DNA from: Nymphaea colorata
Taxonomy: Eukaryota; Streptophyta; Magnoliopsida; Nymphaeales; Nymphaeaceae
Length of the DNA: 64,000 nucleotides
Direction of reading: 5' to 3'
Assembly: GCF_008831285.2 (NCBI RefSeq)
Contig: NC_045148.1
Coordinates: 1,488,001-1,552,000, forward strand
A program made the position numbers and the translations under genes. Each line of letters opens with the position of its first letter. Within the stretch, counting starts at the first letter, position 1. Below the pieces are notes generated by a model that saw only the letters and a program-made list of their open reading frames with translations, had not been told where the DNA came from and did not search any database. This document shows, piece by piece, positions 33,589 to 46,000 of this stretch.

Positions 33589-34336
33589 ATAAAATACTGA
33601 TCTTAATCTAGGTATAATACTTTAACAGTCCTAGCCTCATTAAGGTTGGTTCAATTATTTAGACAAAGTTCAAGTAGATCTTATAAATTTAAGTTTTAAA
33701 CTCAAGGTGAATCTTTTCAAGATGTAAATAAAAGAACAGGTATACTTTGGCAATTAAGAATATCCATCTAGCAAGGAAAAGCCAGATCGAATTGGGTTGT
33801 TTGGACTTTCCAAACTATAGGAGCCAAACAGTCCTTTATGACAGCCAGACACGAGGTCATACGTACCTCCTTTACTTTAATCAACCCTAGTCAGGTCGTA
33901 CCTGAACGTACCTGAACGATGTCGGCAGCTTGGCATATATAACATGCATCTTTAAGTGCTAAAGAGTCCTTAGTTATTAGTAGCTCCAAACATGAAATAG
34001 TCCCCAATGTCCAATTACTACATAAAGAACAAGCTTTTCACATAAAATTTTAATAACACCAAACATTAAATACATGATTCATCAAAGAGCCTAACATAGC
34101 TGGTTGAGCTGAGTGGCATATAAATAGCATGTCATCGTCTTGATTAGGTGTTATATACCTTGGATAGCAAATGGTGGTACCACAAGCATAAGAAGTAGGG
34201 TGGGGGTTTGGGGGGCTGGGTGGGGAGGGGAAGACTTTGGCTTTTGGGTATCACCTCCCAAAACATGAAGTAGACACCAAACCACAATTATCATATTAGT
34301 AGCAAATATTGCACTTTGTAATATTCAATCAATTTA

Positions 34337-34756
34337 GGGCTGCACACAAGCTTAGTTGATCTCGAGCTGGGCTAGCTCCAGCTTGACTTGAATAAAAAAA
34401 AAACTTGAGCTTCCAGCTCGATCTCGAGCTCCATAGGGCAAGCTTGAGCTCGATTGGACTATACAACGTCAAGCTCCAGCTCAAATTGCTTGAGTCATTT
34501 TTGCTAACCTGTTTTGTTTCTTTTAACTCGTTGAACTCGTCAGCTAGTTAACTTGTTTAACTAATGCAACCTATGATAAACAAGTTTTATGTAGTAAAGC
34601 ATAGTCGAGTTTAAATGAGTGGAGTTTTTACAACTCGAACTCGACACATTTAACATTTTGAGTATAAATTTAAACTATGAATGAGTGGAGCTCAAGTTGA
34701 GTTTTTTTCAAGCGAGTTCGATTGGAGATCAAGTTGGTTTGATTAGTTGTGCAGCC
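34337..34756. mobile_element. Tourist-like MITE, 420 bp, with GGGCTGCACA ends
   Basis: The left end GGGCTGCACA is mirrored by TGTGCAGCC at the right end, with TTA directly outside both ends (34334-34336 and 34757-34759). The interior is dominated by CTCGAGCT-type words in both orientations. It lies about 360 bases upstream of the first RAV gene and could affect its promoter. Confidence 0.7.
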
Positions 34757-35118
34757 TTACCAAACCTCCCTCATGATATCTCTCTCTCTCTCATACACAT
34801 ACATACACACACAAACACACAATCCACAGAATTAAGAGGTTATGTCAAGGGGGATGCACCCGAAACCACTTGAGCTCCAGTGCCATCTCACATACATCAA
34901 CTTGTTGTTGTATGGACCCCATCAACAACAATATTTTCCAATAAAACTAAGAGGATTCTAGCGATCAATAAATATGTAGCCAAACTGATTTCTTCCTTCA
35001 CCCTATGTAGGCTTCTCCTAACTGCCATCTTACACTCACAGGCTTCAGATCTTCTGACCTAATATAGACCTTTGTTCCAATACCTATCTCACACTATCCT
35101 CCAGCCGCAAGCTCAGTC

Positions 35119-36210
35119 ATGGAAGCAAACATTCCACATATCAATTTCTTCGGGTCCACGTCCTGTGGCGTTGAGAGGCTCCACATCGCCGGTACCGGTC
35201 TTCTCTTGGCCGGAGACGCGGACTCAGCGGACTCGTTCTCTTCAAACCGGAAGCTTTCGGTGTCTCGGTACAAAGGAGTGGTGCCGCAGCCTAACGGCCG
35301 ATGGGGTGCTCAAATTTATGAGAAGCACCACAGGGTCTGGCTGGGGACATACGGGACGGAGTCGGAGGCCGCCAGGGCCTATGATGTAGCTGCGCTCAGG
35401 TTCAGGGGGAAGGATGCAGCCACCAACTTCAAGAACTCGCCGGAAAATGAGCTCGAGACCTGGTTCTTGGGCTCACATTCAAAGGCGGAGGTCGTGGACA
35501 TGCTCAGGAGGCACACGTATCAGGAAGAGTTCTCGATTGCCAGCCAGAATAGGAAGAAAATTGCAGGCACCACTGGTGTCACGTCTGCCCGACCGGGATT
35601 GAGCTCAGAGTCCAAGCGGCGGGAAGAGCTGTTCAGCAAGGCGGTCACACCTAGCGACGTCGGCCGGTTGAACAGGTTGGTGATCCTAAAACAGCACGCG
35701 GAGAAGTATTTGCCGGCGGCAAAGCAAGAAGCTATGCTGCTGACGTTCGAAGACGAAGGCGGCCGGGTGTGGAGGTTCAGGTACTCTTACTGGAAGAGCA
35801 GCCATAGTTATGTATTCACTAGAGGATGGAGCAGGTACGTGAAGGAAAAGAAGCTCAGAGCAGGGGATGTAGTGGCATTTGCAAGGTCCACCGGTGCAGA
35901 AAAGCTGTATTACATAAGTTGCACATCAAGCTCATCAGCTGCAGAGAAGGTGCATCATGCTCCATTATTGCAGCAGAGCCCCGTAACGTCGGAACTAGAG
36001 GTGCCACCATCACCGCCGGCAGAGGCAATGGTGGCGGTACTGCCGCAAAAACTGGTCAGGCTTTTTGGGGTTGAACTATCCAGCAGTAGTACTAGTACTC
36101 CTCAGCCTTATGGTTGCAGAAGAAACTGCAAGAGGATGAGGGAGCAGGAATTGACTGGCAGTGAGTGCTGTAGCAAGCAGAGGATATTAGGCCTTTGTCT
36201 CTCATGTTGA
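35119..36210 (+). CDS. RAV-type AP2/ERF and B3 transcription factor (first of pair)
   Basis: This intronless frame of 363 residues has the RAV/TEM layout. An AP2 domain spans about 50-105 ([40 protein letters not shown]). A B3 domain spans about 170-270 ([51 protein letters not shown]). The repression motif RLFGV lies at 314-318. RAV proteins bind a bipartite site, CAACA by AP2 and CACCTG by B3, and act in the nucleus; TEM members repress flowering genes and gibberellin synthesis. The B3 segment usually written VIPKQHAEK reads VILKQHAEK here, so residue 190 is Leu (CTA at 35686-35688) where family members have Pro. The ATG at 35119 is the first in frame. The frame is intact, so the gene is probably functional. 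Confidence 0.94.
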   Translation: MEANIPHINFFGSTSCGVERLHIAGTGLLLAGDADSADSFSSNRKLSVSRYKGVVPQPNGRWGAQIYEKHHRVWLGTYGTESEAARAYDVAALRFRGKDAATNFKNSPENELETWFLGSHSKAEVVDMLRRHTYQEEFSIASQNRKKIAGTTGVTSARPGLSSESKRREELFSKAVTPSDVGRLNRLVILKQHAEKYLPAAKQEAMLLTFEDEGGRVWRFRYSYWKSSHSYVFTRGWSRYVKEKKLRAGDVVAFARSTGAEKLYYISCTSSSSAAEKVHHAPLLQQSPVTSELEVPPSPPAEAMVAVLPQKLVRLFGVELSSSSTSTPQPYGCRRNCKRMREQELTGSECCSKQRILGLCLSC

Positions 36211-38029
36211 ATTGAATAGCTTTGTAATAACAAAAATGGCGAATATAAGTGTTTTTCTTTTCGATCTTTGCCCAGGTAAATCTCCAAACGAGATGTAAAT
36301 ATTTGCAAGTGGGGGAAGTTCAAATCATGTGACACTCTAAAAGGTAAAGATCTTGAAAGAAGAAGGGGAAAAGATTCAAAGAAACATGGTATAGAACCTT
36401 TTTCAGGGCCAACTTGCATGTGCTGTCCATGCTTTTTTATCTGTTAAAAATGATGAACACATGAAGTGCTGACTTGACGTCAGTGAGAAGTCTCAAGTTG
36501 ATGGAAAATCTGTTCTTTTAAATTATTTATTCCGTTACAAGGAATCTATAATGGCGAAGCTTATGATATTTGCCGACAGGAGCGAGATTCTCGTGTTGAA
36601 TCCAAAACTAAGAATTGACTACAATGAGCTTGCAATGAAGCAATTAATGGTACATTTCCTTTTAATTCGTAATACAATGATATTCCATCTTTTGAGATTT
36701 AGATTCCAACACTAACTTTAATTTCTGAGTGACTCTGAATACTTTATCCACTCTCACATATAATATGCATTCCTGTTAGCATCCTCATATCTATACTGAC
36801 GTCCTTTTTTTTTTGGGTTGGCGGGGCGGACAGGAAACCGTTCCATTAGTCCCTGCGCTTACCCTGCTTGTTCTTTCAAATTTATATTTCTTATTGATCA
36901 AACAGCAAAATTTTCCTAGATAAATAAAAGGTAGCATGACAGTACGTCGTGAAAAAGCAATGAATGGAGAAGACTTTTCCGTCATGCTAAACTTTGAAGT
37001 TTGAAGCATCAGTAGTGGCTGTAATCTTGAGTTCAAGTAGCGAAGGAACTGTAGAAATTTACCTAGCTGCTTCATTTGAGGTTAAAGTTATCAAGTGAAG
37101 CAACTCGGTAGATTTCTTCGGTTCCTTGACTACTTGGTCTCGAGGAAAGAAAAAGGTGGTACGTTCCTGCTGTCTTTTTCTCGAAATGTATAATTTCGAT
37201 ACTGTGCTTCAATTTTGATAAAGTTTATTTTAGAGACAAAGAATAGATCAACTTACATAGTGGACGAGGCATAATCTTTTTCAGCAGCAACTGGCATTTC
37301 CTCCTGTCCGTGCTTTATATCGGTTAAGCAATGGGGATACTTTGTGCAGCCACTTTCAACCGACTACTAGCATGCATAAGTAGGAGGAAATAGCCGGTTT
37401 TTTCTCCGGCATGAGTTCTTGATGGATGATATTGCCTTGTTCCCTGCCTCACTTAATGTGTTTTTGCAAGCTAGCTAGTCCATACTGTTATATAAATTCC
37501 TGCAAAATGATGTCTTTGCCCTCCTTAAAAAAGAAGTAACCGTGAGAAAAGGAAAAAGCCGAAGGGTTTTATGGTTCTGTGGCCGAATTTAGCGAAGCTA
37601 ATTAAAGCAGGCCAAAACCTGGCTTTTATTGCACCACAGTTGAGCAGATATAAACTAGTTTTGACGGTAACAATCAGGTTTCTTATGTGATTTTAGCATA
37701 GTCTAAAAAGCCTTATATGTATGGACACCAATAGATCTGACTTGGATAGGATGTTCGACTGAACTGCTTGCTTCGAAAAATCGGACATGACAAATTAAAG
37801 CAATTAACATCCGATTGAGAAATCAGTTTGGATTACGAATGACATCCGATCCAGTGGAGTCGAATTTAACTAATAAATAACTGATCAGGTTCATATTCAA
37901 ATTTTGTTTTAACTCAAGATTCTATATCTAATAGCCATGCATCCATTCTGAAAATCTCAGTTTAAAAGCTCTTTCGGATGTGAGTATGGTATAAACTTAT
38001 CTTTTTTCCTAATCAAATATGAATATACG

Positions 38030-38032
<3 letters not shown>

Positions 38033-38122
<90 letters not shown>
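38033..38122. repeat. Long TA microsatellite, about 45 units
   Basis: An uninterrupted TA dinucleotide run of about 90 bases, the longest simple repeat in the window. Its length may be affected by assembly or sequencing. A second TA run follows at 38229-38264. Confidence 0.95.
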
Positions 38123-38124
<2 letters not shown>

Positions 38125-38226
38125 TGTGGCAAAAGGTACATCTAATTCGAAAATCCAATTGGCATCCCTTGTTTCAAGAGGGGACAGTCACAAAAACAAC
38201 TAATAGAAAAAACGAAGGGCCATAGC

Positions 38227-38228
<2 letters not shown>

Positions 38229-38264
<36 letters not shown>
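38229..38264. repeat. TA microsatellite
   Basis: About eighteen TA units, 107 bases downstream of the longer TA run. Confidence 0.9.
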
Positions 38265-38268
<4 letters not shown>

Positions 38269-39639
38269 AGCCTTCTACCTTCCTATAAGTTTTCTCTCAT
38301 TATAGAGTCTCAGAATGGGTGGTGATATCATATTATGGAAAGTTCAACACGTAAATGGTGCATTTGCCATATACATCAAGAATAGCACTTAGTTCATTAC
38401 CTTGCATGTTAATGATACGGTGAATGTATTTGGTTAATATTGAAGTTACACTTTGGATAACAGTACCCGGCAATCACGTTCGATGCTATGGAATATTTTT
38501 GGTTTCTGAATTAAATGAACAAGTCATCAAGATAGCATCTATAGATGCATAGGTATTTGCCCAAAGAAACAAAACAATATCGAGGACAATTTGTCTCGAC
38601 TCATCAAGTACAAAATTGTTTCAACCTAGCGATTATCTTTTTTGCGATTCTCATAGCGTGAAGTTGTTTTCCAAGACAATTTATCGACAGATACTTTGCT
38701 GGAGACATCGAAAACCATTTAAAGTGAAAAGGATTGATAAACTACCTACATTAACATTTCTTCCCCTTAATGAGTTTCGGGCAACTCATTTAAAAAATTA
38801 ACAATCTTATTCAAAGTTAATGATTGGATAACCCGTCTGTTTCGGGCAAGTTTGATTGCTTGGATGTATAATAACAGTGCAACTCCTTTGTAAAGACAAA
38901 GGAGTGCGCGCCATGCATGCAGCGGCGGAGGCAAGGAAGGCCGGGACATTCAGATTTTTAGAAAAACCAAAATTTGCTTATAAATTTTTAAAATTTTAGC
39001 TTTATCTATACAAAAAATTTGAAAAATTATGTTTCGGTTCATGCAGTTAAAGTTTTGAAACTATAGTTCAGTTCCTGCTGCAAAAAATTACTAGCTCCGC
39101 CCCTCCATGCAAGAGCAGGTCTTCAAGCATTAATAAATAAATATTGCTCAACTACAATGTTTAACATACCCAATGTATGCCTTTTTCTACAATTTTGGTT
39201 TGAACTGAAGAGAATCCGACTGGAAATTGGCAGTCTTGCCACTGATTGGATCGATCAAATTGGCAGACTGGAGCCGGTTCTGATACCACTGCACATGAAT
39301 CCGAAAGGATTAACTTATTTATGCCATTATATATAAAAAGTGGCAAAGATCTTCATAATCAACCTGGATCTCTCACATGTGAGAACAGTCTCCAATATAC
39401 ATCTCCTTCAATAGCAAGTAACAAGTTCGGGATCGCTGTACTTGGATTAAATTAACGGGTCTGGTTTGTTTGGACGTGCACCACAATCGAGAAGAACAAA
39501 AGGGTAGGACCTCCGTACATGGACTAATTAATGGGTCAGGTCCAAGTGGGCGTGGGGTTTGGATCTGACTCTAATTTATGGGCGCCCTCAAGACAGTAGC
39601 AGGTTCATGCACCGCTGGCTTGTGGTGTGGTGATAATGT

Positions 39640-39647
<8 letters not shown>

Positions 39648-39703
<56 letters not shown>
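39648..39703. repeat. CA then TA microsatellite
   Basis: A short ACACACA run continues into about 25 TA units. The ORFs crossing it on both strands are repeat translations. Confidence 0.9.
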
Positions 39704-39706
<3 letters not shown>

Positions 39707-40448
39707 ACGCTGTCTTGGGCCATGTTTGGATCGGATCTGACAGTGGCAGTACGACTTGTGACAGGATCTGCTTCCAGTTGGCTCATAACACTCCCATGGT
39801 CCGGCACATTCAATTCAGAGCCTCACGAATCCACACTCAGGCTGAATGCTTATCCACAGAGACAAGTTGCTCCGTGTTTTAGAATGTCATGGTAAATCGA
39901 ATCCCCCTCGTCGAAATTCTACCATGAGATAGAATTCCTTTTTGACCGCTGCATTTTACCAGGATAGACTTCGTTAAACACTTGTCAATATGTAGTTTTT
40001 CTCTTTGAATGTAATGTAGAGGGGGATTTTGAGAGAACTGAATTTGAGGAGCATTTAAAAAGGATATAAGGATTTGAGAACACACCTATATTTTTTCTTT
40101 TACAAATTTTGGAATTCTTAGAAATTTAAAATGGGTGTACGAATGTCTTAAAAAAGAGCTTTCAATGTTTTGTTTTTTTGTTTTTTTTTTTTTGTTTTTG
40201 GGGAGGGGCTCCGAGTTTTACATTGTGACTAGGACTTTTTTTTTTTAATATGTTGGATTTGTTGATTTCGGTGCAAGGTTCTTGTTTTTTAAGCTATGTA
40301 TCGGTCAGATGAATGTAAAAAATGCTTCTGGTTTGATTACCTTTTTTTTTGACATATTTTCGTTTTCAGCCTTCGTAATAGTTGATGAACAGAGCCTGGC
40401 GGGGTTTAACCACTAGATGAGTTCATCAACTTTAATGATTTCAAGAGC

Positions 40449-40701
40449 TTTTTTTAAAAGACCAACCTTCATCAATGTCATGCAGATGATTTTAAATCGA
40501 TTTTTTTAAAAGACCAACCTTCATCAATGTCATGCAGATGATTTTAAATCGATTTTTTTAAAAGACCAACCTTCATCAATGTCATGCAGATGATTTTAAA
40601 TCGATTTTTTTAAAAGACCAACCTTCATCAATGTCATGCAGATGATTTTAAATCGCTTTTTTTATAAGACCAACCTTCATCAATGTCATGCAGATGATTT
40701 T
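40449..40701. repeat. Tandem array, about five copies of 52 bp
   Basis: The landmark ACCAACCTTCATC recurs at 40461, 40513, 40565, 40617 and 40669, exactly 52 bases apart. Each unit has a T run, AAAAGACC, CATCAATGTCATGCAGATG and TTTTAAATCG. The inner copies appear identical, with differences only in the first and last. There is no continuous reading frame. Confidence 0.93.
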
Positions 40702-40782
40702 GTAGAATTGGCTCTTGATGAGTTGCCTATGGTAAATCTATGCTTTTACTAAGAAATTAAGCAAGCAATAATATATACATCT

Positions 40783-40792
<10 letters not shown>

Positions 40793-40852
<60 letters not shown>
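40793..40852. repeat. (CA)n(TA)n compound microsatellite
   Basis: About seventeen CA units pass directly into about thirteen TA units, 90 bases after the 52-bp array. Confidence 0.92.
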
Positions 40853-42294
40853 TCAAAAGAAGAAAGCATTTAAAGTATATAAAAATAATAAAAGTGTATG
40901 GCACACATGCAAGTTTGCCAGGAACCAGATTGGAAGCAAACACGTTTGAAGCCCATTTTACAACACCACCTGCCCGGAGACACCGCCAAACCACCACAAT
41001 TCACCTGCGTTTGCCTGCGACATGCATTCAACATTCTCCCTTCTCTCTCTTTCTCTCTCACAGACAACGAAGCTAAGCCCCATGAAAGGGAAAGATCCAA
41101 ACAACTCGTGGGCGCAAGTTTAAATGTGGCAGATGGGCTCGTGAGGAAACTGCCACACAAGTTGAAGATATTCCCTTTATGGCAGCTGCAACTTCATCCT
41201 ACTTGGCTCGGCCCCTATTGTCTTCCTCAATAAATTGCCTTGACTTGGCTAAGCCTTTAATTAATTTCCCTAGCTAGTTGGACCATGAATTTAAACAAGG
41301 ATATATATGAGCGGACATGGAATTATTGAGCTCGGCGTCTTGTGGTCTGGGCCTCAATTAATTTCTCCCATTGACTATATTAAAAAGAAATGAAACCAAA
41401 GTTTTTGAATGTAAGTGGGTGTGATTGACATGTCAAAATTTCTAAGACATATAATATTTGTTATGGATGAGAGGCCATAAGTACAATATATGAGAGATTT
41501 CTTGGAATATTTAGAATGCTCTAGTTGAGCGAACATAAACTACATGATTCAAACTTCAAGAATATATGAAATATGGCCTTGTGAACACGAGCTAGTAGAA
41601 AGATTGAGACGCAATGGTTTTTTTTTTTTTTCTGGTAGCTAGGAAGAACAATTAGGAAGATGATTGCATATCATTTGAATCTTAGCCAACCAGACTTTCA
41701 GTATATGACAAAGAGTCCCCATTCAGGATCAGTTGATCATTTAGTGGGTTGGTGACCAATGCAGCGCCGGTTAAGAACATGATAACCACTTCGCCTCCAT
41801 ACACTGTACCCATAAGTTTGTCATGTTGTTTATTTATTAAAAGATGGATTTGCAGGTGGACTCAAGATCTCACAGTTGGGACATCTTCCAAAGGTTCAAA
41901 GCCTTTCATCCTTAACTGGGATTTCAATTTTTTATTGTACACATTATTTTTTGATGGATAAAGGCAGGGGGCTTATCCCCCTGCATGCATTATGCATTAC
42001 ATTTATAATAATTTAATATTTCGAGATGAACACTAGGACTACCATGACGGGATAAACCTTTAGAGTGAAGCCTAGCTCTCTGAATCTTGATACATTACTT
42101 AATTGGAGCAAGTGTGGCAGAAGGGCTCAGTCATCCAAGAGACTATGAGGTCATAATCAACCACCCATTAGCTACGACAAAGGGGTCAAGTATTTAGGCC
42201 GAACACTTATTTTGCCTGCCCCATGCCCATGACAGGGGCTTTCTCGGTCCAAATATACACCTAGTCTCCTGGTTAGGTGTGTGAAAATAACTTT

Positions 42295-42325
42295 CTTATA
42301 TATATATATATATATATATATATAG
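42295..42325. repeat. TA microsatellite
   Basis: About fifteen TA units in AT-rich spacer DNA. Confidence 0.85.
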
Positions 42326-44971
42326 CCATAACTTTTCTATATATTATCCCCCAAACACCATTGCTATCAAAGGACGAGATGGGATGCAACGTAAAATCTA
42401 TTTGTTTGTGTTGATGTTTTCTAACGACGTAAATTTCATGGTTGACAGTTTTTTTTTAATGTTTTATGTAGTAAAATCCGATTTTTATATAAGATTCTGA
42501 AGGTCATGTCTTTATATCTTCAAGGTTTCAAGGTTCTGTCTTATTTTGGTCCTAAGTCGATTTTTAATGCATATCTTTCAACTTAAGTATCGTACTTGTT
42601 ATTAAAATTAATGTGACAACGACCACGAGATGCAAACCTCACATTCTTTAAGTGTGAGCCACCTCCTTGATGCCTCTTGAGACTTATGGCTGACAATGTA
42701 TTGACTTACTTTTACATTGTTTATTTTGGTGAGTATAGATAAAATTTTGTATCTCATGAAATTTCAAAACTTTAAGATAAATGCAAAAGCTGGGTTTTTG
42801 TTTGGTGCATTCAAATAACCCGTTCATGCAATTTATAACTACGTTACAAGTCGTAAATCTAAAGCACAGATGATCACATGCATGTAAGCGGTTTGGATTT
42901 GGTGCTGAAGGTTTTGGAAAAAGGATGGAATGTGAAGTTGATGGTGATTAATCTTTTGAGACATAGATGGGAAATCCCGGTGAGAGGTAGGTAAGTTTCT
43001 GGCCAAGTGTTAGGAATGTCAATTCAAATGAATTGTCGCCATCAAGACTTGGGCATCCATCCTCAAGTAGTCAACTTGAGACGGTCGCTTTCTCATGAGT
43101 GCCCCAAAAACAAGCTTCCCGCACTAAATGTGGGAATATCTTTTCCATTTCCAGCGATCCGTTTCAAGGAGAAGGACAAATTAAATACTGTGAAAAAAAG
43201 GACGAGAGGGGCCGTGTTTGCCTGTGTGGAAGACGAGACGGTCTCGTCCTCCATGTCCTCGACAAAGCATGCGCTTGACAGGGGTCCATGCATGCACGAA
43301 AGCAAGAGGAACTAAAGGCTTTCCCATTCTTTAATGCCAAAATTAAAACAAATAACACCATTCTCATACGTCTACTCTTTTCCAATTAATACTTTTCGGC
43401 CTTCTCTCTCTCTCTCCCTCTCTTCACTCAATTCAATGAATTCTCATTTTGTTGGCTTTTTTTTCTCTTTCTTTCTATATATATATATATATCTTGAATT
43501 CTATCTAATCACAACCATCCAATGTATTACTTGAGACAATGTGATTACATACACTATCTGATGAAATGCATTGAACAATGTGTTGTGAGAGGTCGAAAGA
43601 TTTCAACATTCAAACCTAAACGAAGAAATGCTTTCCATGCACATAAAGTAACCAGGAAATGCTTTCCATGCAAATGATTTGTGGAACTGGATCGGGTTCT
43701 ACCGGCGAAAGAAAAAGGGATCGGAGAAAGATTGGAAATCAAAAAGGTTGGGAATGAATGTTGAATGCTGAGCATCATGGTCGCCTACACATTCATCGTC
43801 ATCATTTATGGCCATCATGGTTCAGACTATTTATATCGTCGCATTTAACCTCGAAGCCAACTTGTCTGATCCGGTTATAGAGTTTTATAGCAATGAGGCA
43901 ACATATTTCCTTGATCAATAATTTAAGCTGCTTCTTAGAAAGCTAAAACCAAAATATGTATAACGATATGAATATTTGTTGGAATAAATAAATAGGAAAA
44001 AAGTACGGCAACAATTAAATAAATAGTTTCTATACAGGACAGCATATATATCTTCCTCATAAAAAGTGCCATACTTAAATAACTAGTTAAAAAAATGTGG
44101 GGACAAACAAGAGAAAGAAAAGTCCAAGCATCAAAATTGCATGGCTTGGATAAGGTTAACGCCACTTGATCAAGTGGCACCACTCCTAATTTGTTATTTC
44201 TCCCTCTGTCAGACCCACTTGCTACAACGCTTTTGCTCTTTGCATCGTCTCCCCACTCACAACATCGAGTTGGTAAGAATAGTTTTAAACTATTATACAA
44301 GAGGAAATAAAAGTCAAACTGGTATTCATATCTTTGTAGATCTTCTAATAAATTTGGTCATGTGTTTTAGGGGGGACAAGAGGTTGGTGGGGACTTCAGC
44401 TTTTTCTAAGTTGTGGGATGAAATACTTTTCCTATTCACTCTCGTACGTCAGTAAATGAACTTGAACGGTTGGAGTACAGCTGCCCTGAATCATTTACCT
44501 GCCAATATGTATATCTATGTATGTATATATGTGAACTTGGTGCTCTAAAGCCAACTGGTTTGTCGGTATTATTTGTTGTACGAGTCATGAATTCCAACTT
44601 GGCAACGTGCAAGAAGTGGCATTTGGTTGCGACTAATTGTAGCTTGCCACGTGGCACACACACATATATATATATATATATACATATATATATCTCTCTC
44701 GTATATATTTGGACGCTTCAAATTAAGAGGGTGAGGGTAAGGGGGATGAACCTTTGGTTTCTTAAGGTCCACTTCCATGTGAAGGTGATCAACTTGCCGC
44801 GGGGGACCCACTCACATCAGGCATCCCCTAATCAGAAAAGCAAGAAAAGCCAAGACTTGTCACTCCATATCCAACTTAGCACAAAACGACACTTCCTACT
44901 CTTCATATTAATTTGTACCTGCACTTGCCGCTTTTCCTTTGGACTTTTCCAAGCACCCGGTAGCCTCTTTC

Positions 44972-46000
44972 ATGGGTACCGGAGTTCGCGGAGAAGAGGG
45001 GCTGGTCGGCCGTGGGGATGCCGCCGGGCTCGCCGGCACGGTTTCCGGCCATGAACGACAAGGCCGGGGAGTGGTCGGAACAATCGCCGTCAACGACCTA
45101 GAGTCGCACGAGTTCTGGCCCTCAGCCAGGAAGCTCCCGTCCTCCCGCTACAAGGGAGTGGTTCCGCAGCCAAATGGCAGATGGGGAGCACAAATCTACG
45201 AGAAGCACCAGCGCGTGTGGCTCGGCACCTTCCGAACCGAGGAGGAGGCGGCGAAGACCTACGACATAGCTGCCTTGAAGTTTAGAGGCAAGGATGCCGC
45301 GACCAACTTCCGGGACATGTCGGTGGCGGACGAGTTCGAAGCAAGGTTCCTGGAATCCCATTCGAAGGCGGAGATCATCGACATGCTCCGGAAGAACACG
45401 TACCATGAGGAGCTCTTGGTGGAGAAGAGGAATCTTACGGGGGGCATGTTGTCGTGTCGTTCGAGACGAGACCCCAAGAGGTTGAGGGAGAAGGAAGAGC
45501 TGTTCGAGAAGGTGCTCACTCCCAGCGATGTGGGCAAACTGAACCGGCTGGTGGTGCCGAAGCAGCACGCGGAGAGGTACTTCCCGGTGGCCGCCGGCCG
45601 GAGACCGGAGGCCGTGCTGTTGAACTTCGAGGATGAGGGAGGAAGGGTGTGGAGGTTCAGATACTCCTACTGGAACAGCAGCCAGAGTTACGTGCTGACC
45701 AAAGGGTGGTGCAGGTTTGTGAAGGAGAAGAGCCTGAAGGCCGGGGACGTGGTGACTTTCGCGAGGTCGACGGGTCCGGAGAGGTTCAATTTCATAGGAT
45801 GGAAGCATGGGGTGGTCCGAGCCAAGGCTCACCCACCGCCGCTCTGGGCCTCCTCCATGTGGCAGCCATTGACAGGAAAAGAACAACAGAGGCCGGCGAA
45901 GTTGGTTCGCCTATTCGGCGTGGACCTTGCGGCTGGCGACGATCACAAGCTATGCAGTTTGGAGTTGAGCCGTGATCTACAGAATTTGGGTGAGAGGTGA
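44972..46000 (+). CDS. RAV-type AP2/ERF and B3 transcription factor (second of pair)
   Basis: This intronless frame of 342 residues starts [10 protein letters not shown]. The ATG at 44972 is the first in this frame; the open frame upstream begins without an ATG. The AP2 domain spans about 59-115 ([40 protein letters not shown]). The B3 domain spans about 176-280 ([53 protein letters not shown]). RLFGV lies at 313-317. It keeps the usual Pro (residue 196) of the VPKQHAE segment, unlike its neighbour. Codon use is much richer in G and C than the first RAV gene, mainly at third positions. The family binds CAACA and CACCTG motifs and acts as a nuclear repressor. The gene probably arose with its neighbour by local duplication. 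The minus-strand 254-residue ORF across it is a shadow. Confidence 0.95.
   Translation: MGTGVRGEEGLVGRGDAAGLAGTVSGHERQGRGVVGTIAVNDLESHEFWPSARKLPSSRYKGVVPQPNGRWGAQIYEKHQRVWLGTFRTEEEAAKTYDIAALKFRGKDAATNFRDMSVADEFEARFLESHSKAEIIDMLRKNTYHEELLVEKRNLTGGMLSCRSRRDPKRLREKEELFEKVLTPSDVGKLNRLVVPKQHAERYFPVAAGRRPEAVLLNFEDEGGRVWRFRYSYWNSSQSYVLTKGWCRFVKEKSLKAGDVVTFARSTGPERFNFIGWKHGVVRAKAHPPPLWASSMWQPLTGKEQQRPAKLVRLFGVDLAAGDDHKLCSLELSRDLQNLGER

Larger units (their letters stand above)
26185..35118. other. Intergenic stretch between the ROH1-like and first RAV genes
   Basis: The first 250 bases are probably the ROH1-like 3' untranslated region. A short exon-like segment (27249-27283, between an AG and GTGAGT) could be an untranslated exon but has no coding support. 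Beyond that I see four inverted-repeat elements (listed separately) and a palindrome-like AT-rich block with GC-rich flanks at about 30297-30590. The ORFs are short and unlike known proteins. Confidence 0.55.
36211..44971. other. Spacer between the two RAV genes
   Basis: I see no further gene. It holds the longest microsatellites of the window, a five-copy 52-bp array and AT-rich DNA with short non-conserved ORFs. ORFs overlapping the TA and CA tracts encode Tyr/Ile or Val/Cys repeats and are artefacts. The last 300 bases hold a TA tract (about 44662-44698) and the promoter of the second RAV gene. Confidence 0.6.

Noticed and set aside
38019-38225. ORF rich in Tyr-Ile repeats
   Set aside because: It is a translation of the long TA microsatellite.
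40749-41233. ORFs beside the CA/TA tract
   Set aside because: Val-Cys and Tyr-Ile runs come from the repeat, and the remaining parts resemble no protein I know.
44470-45054. ORF of 194 residues ahead of the second RAV gene
   Set aside because: It is in a different frame from the RAV protein, crosses a TA tract and ends in a shadow of the RAV N-terminus.
45122-45886. Minus-strand ORF of 254 residues within the second RAV gene
   Set aside because: It is the antisense shadow of a GC-rich coding region, and the plus strand carries clear AP2 and B3 domains.
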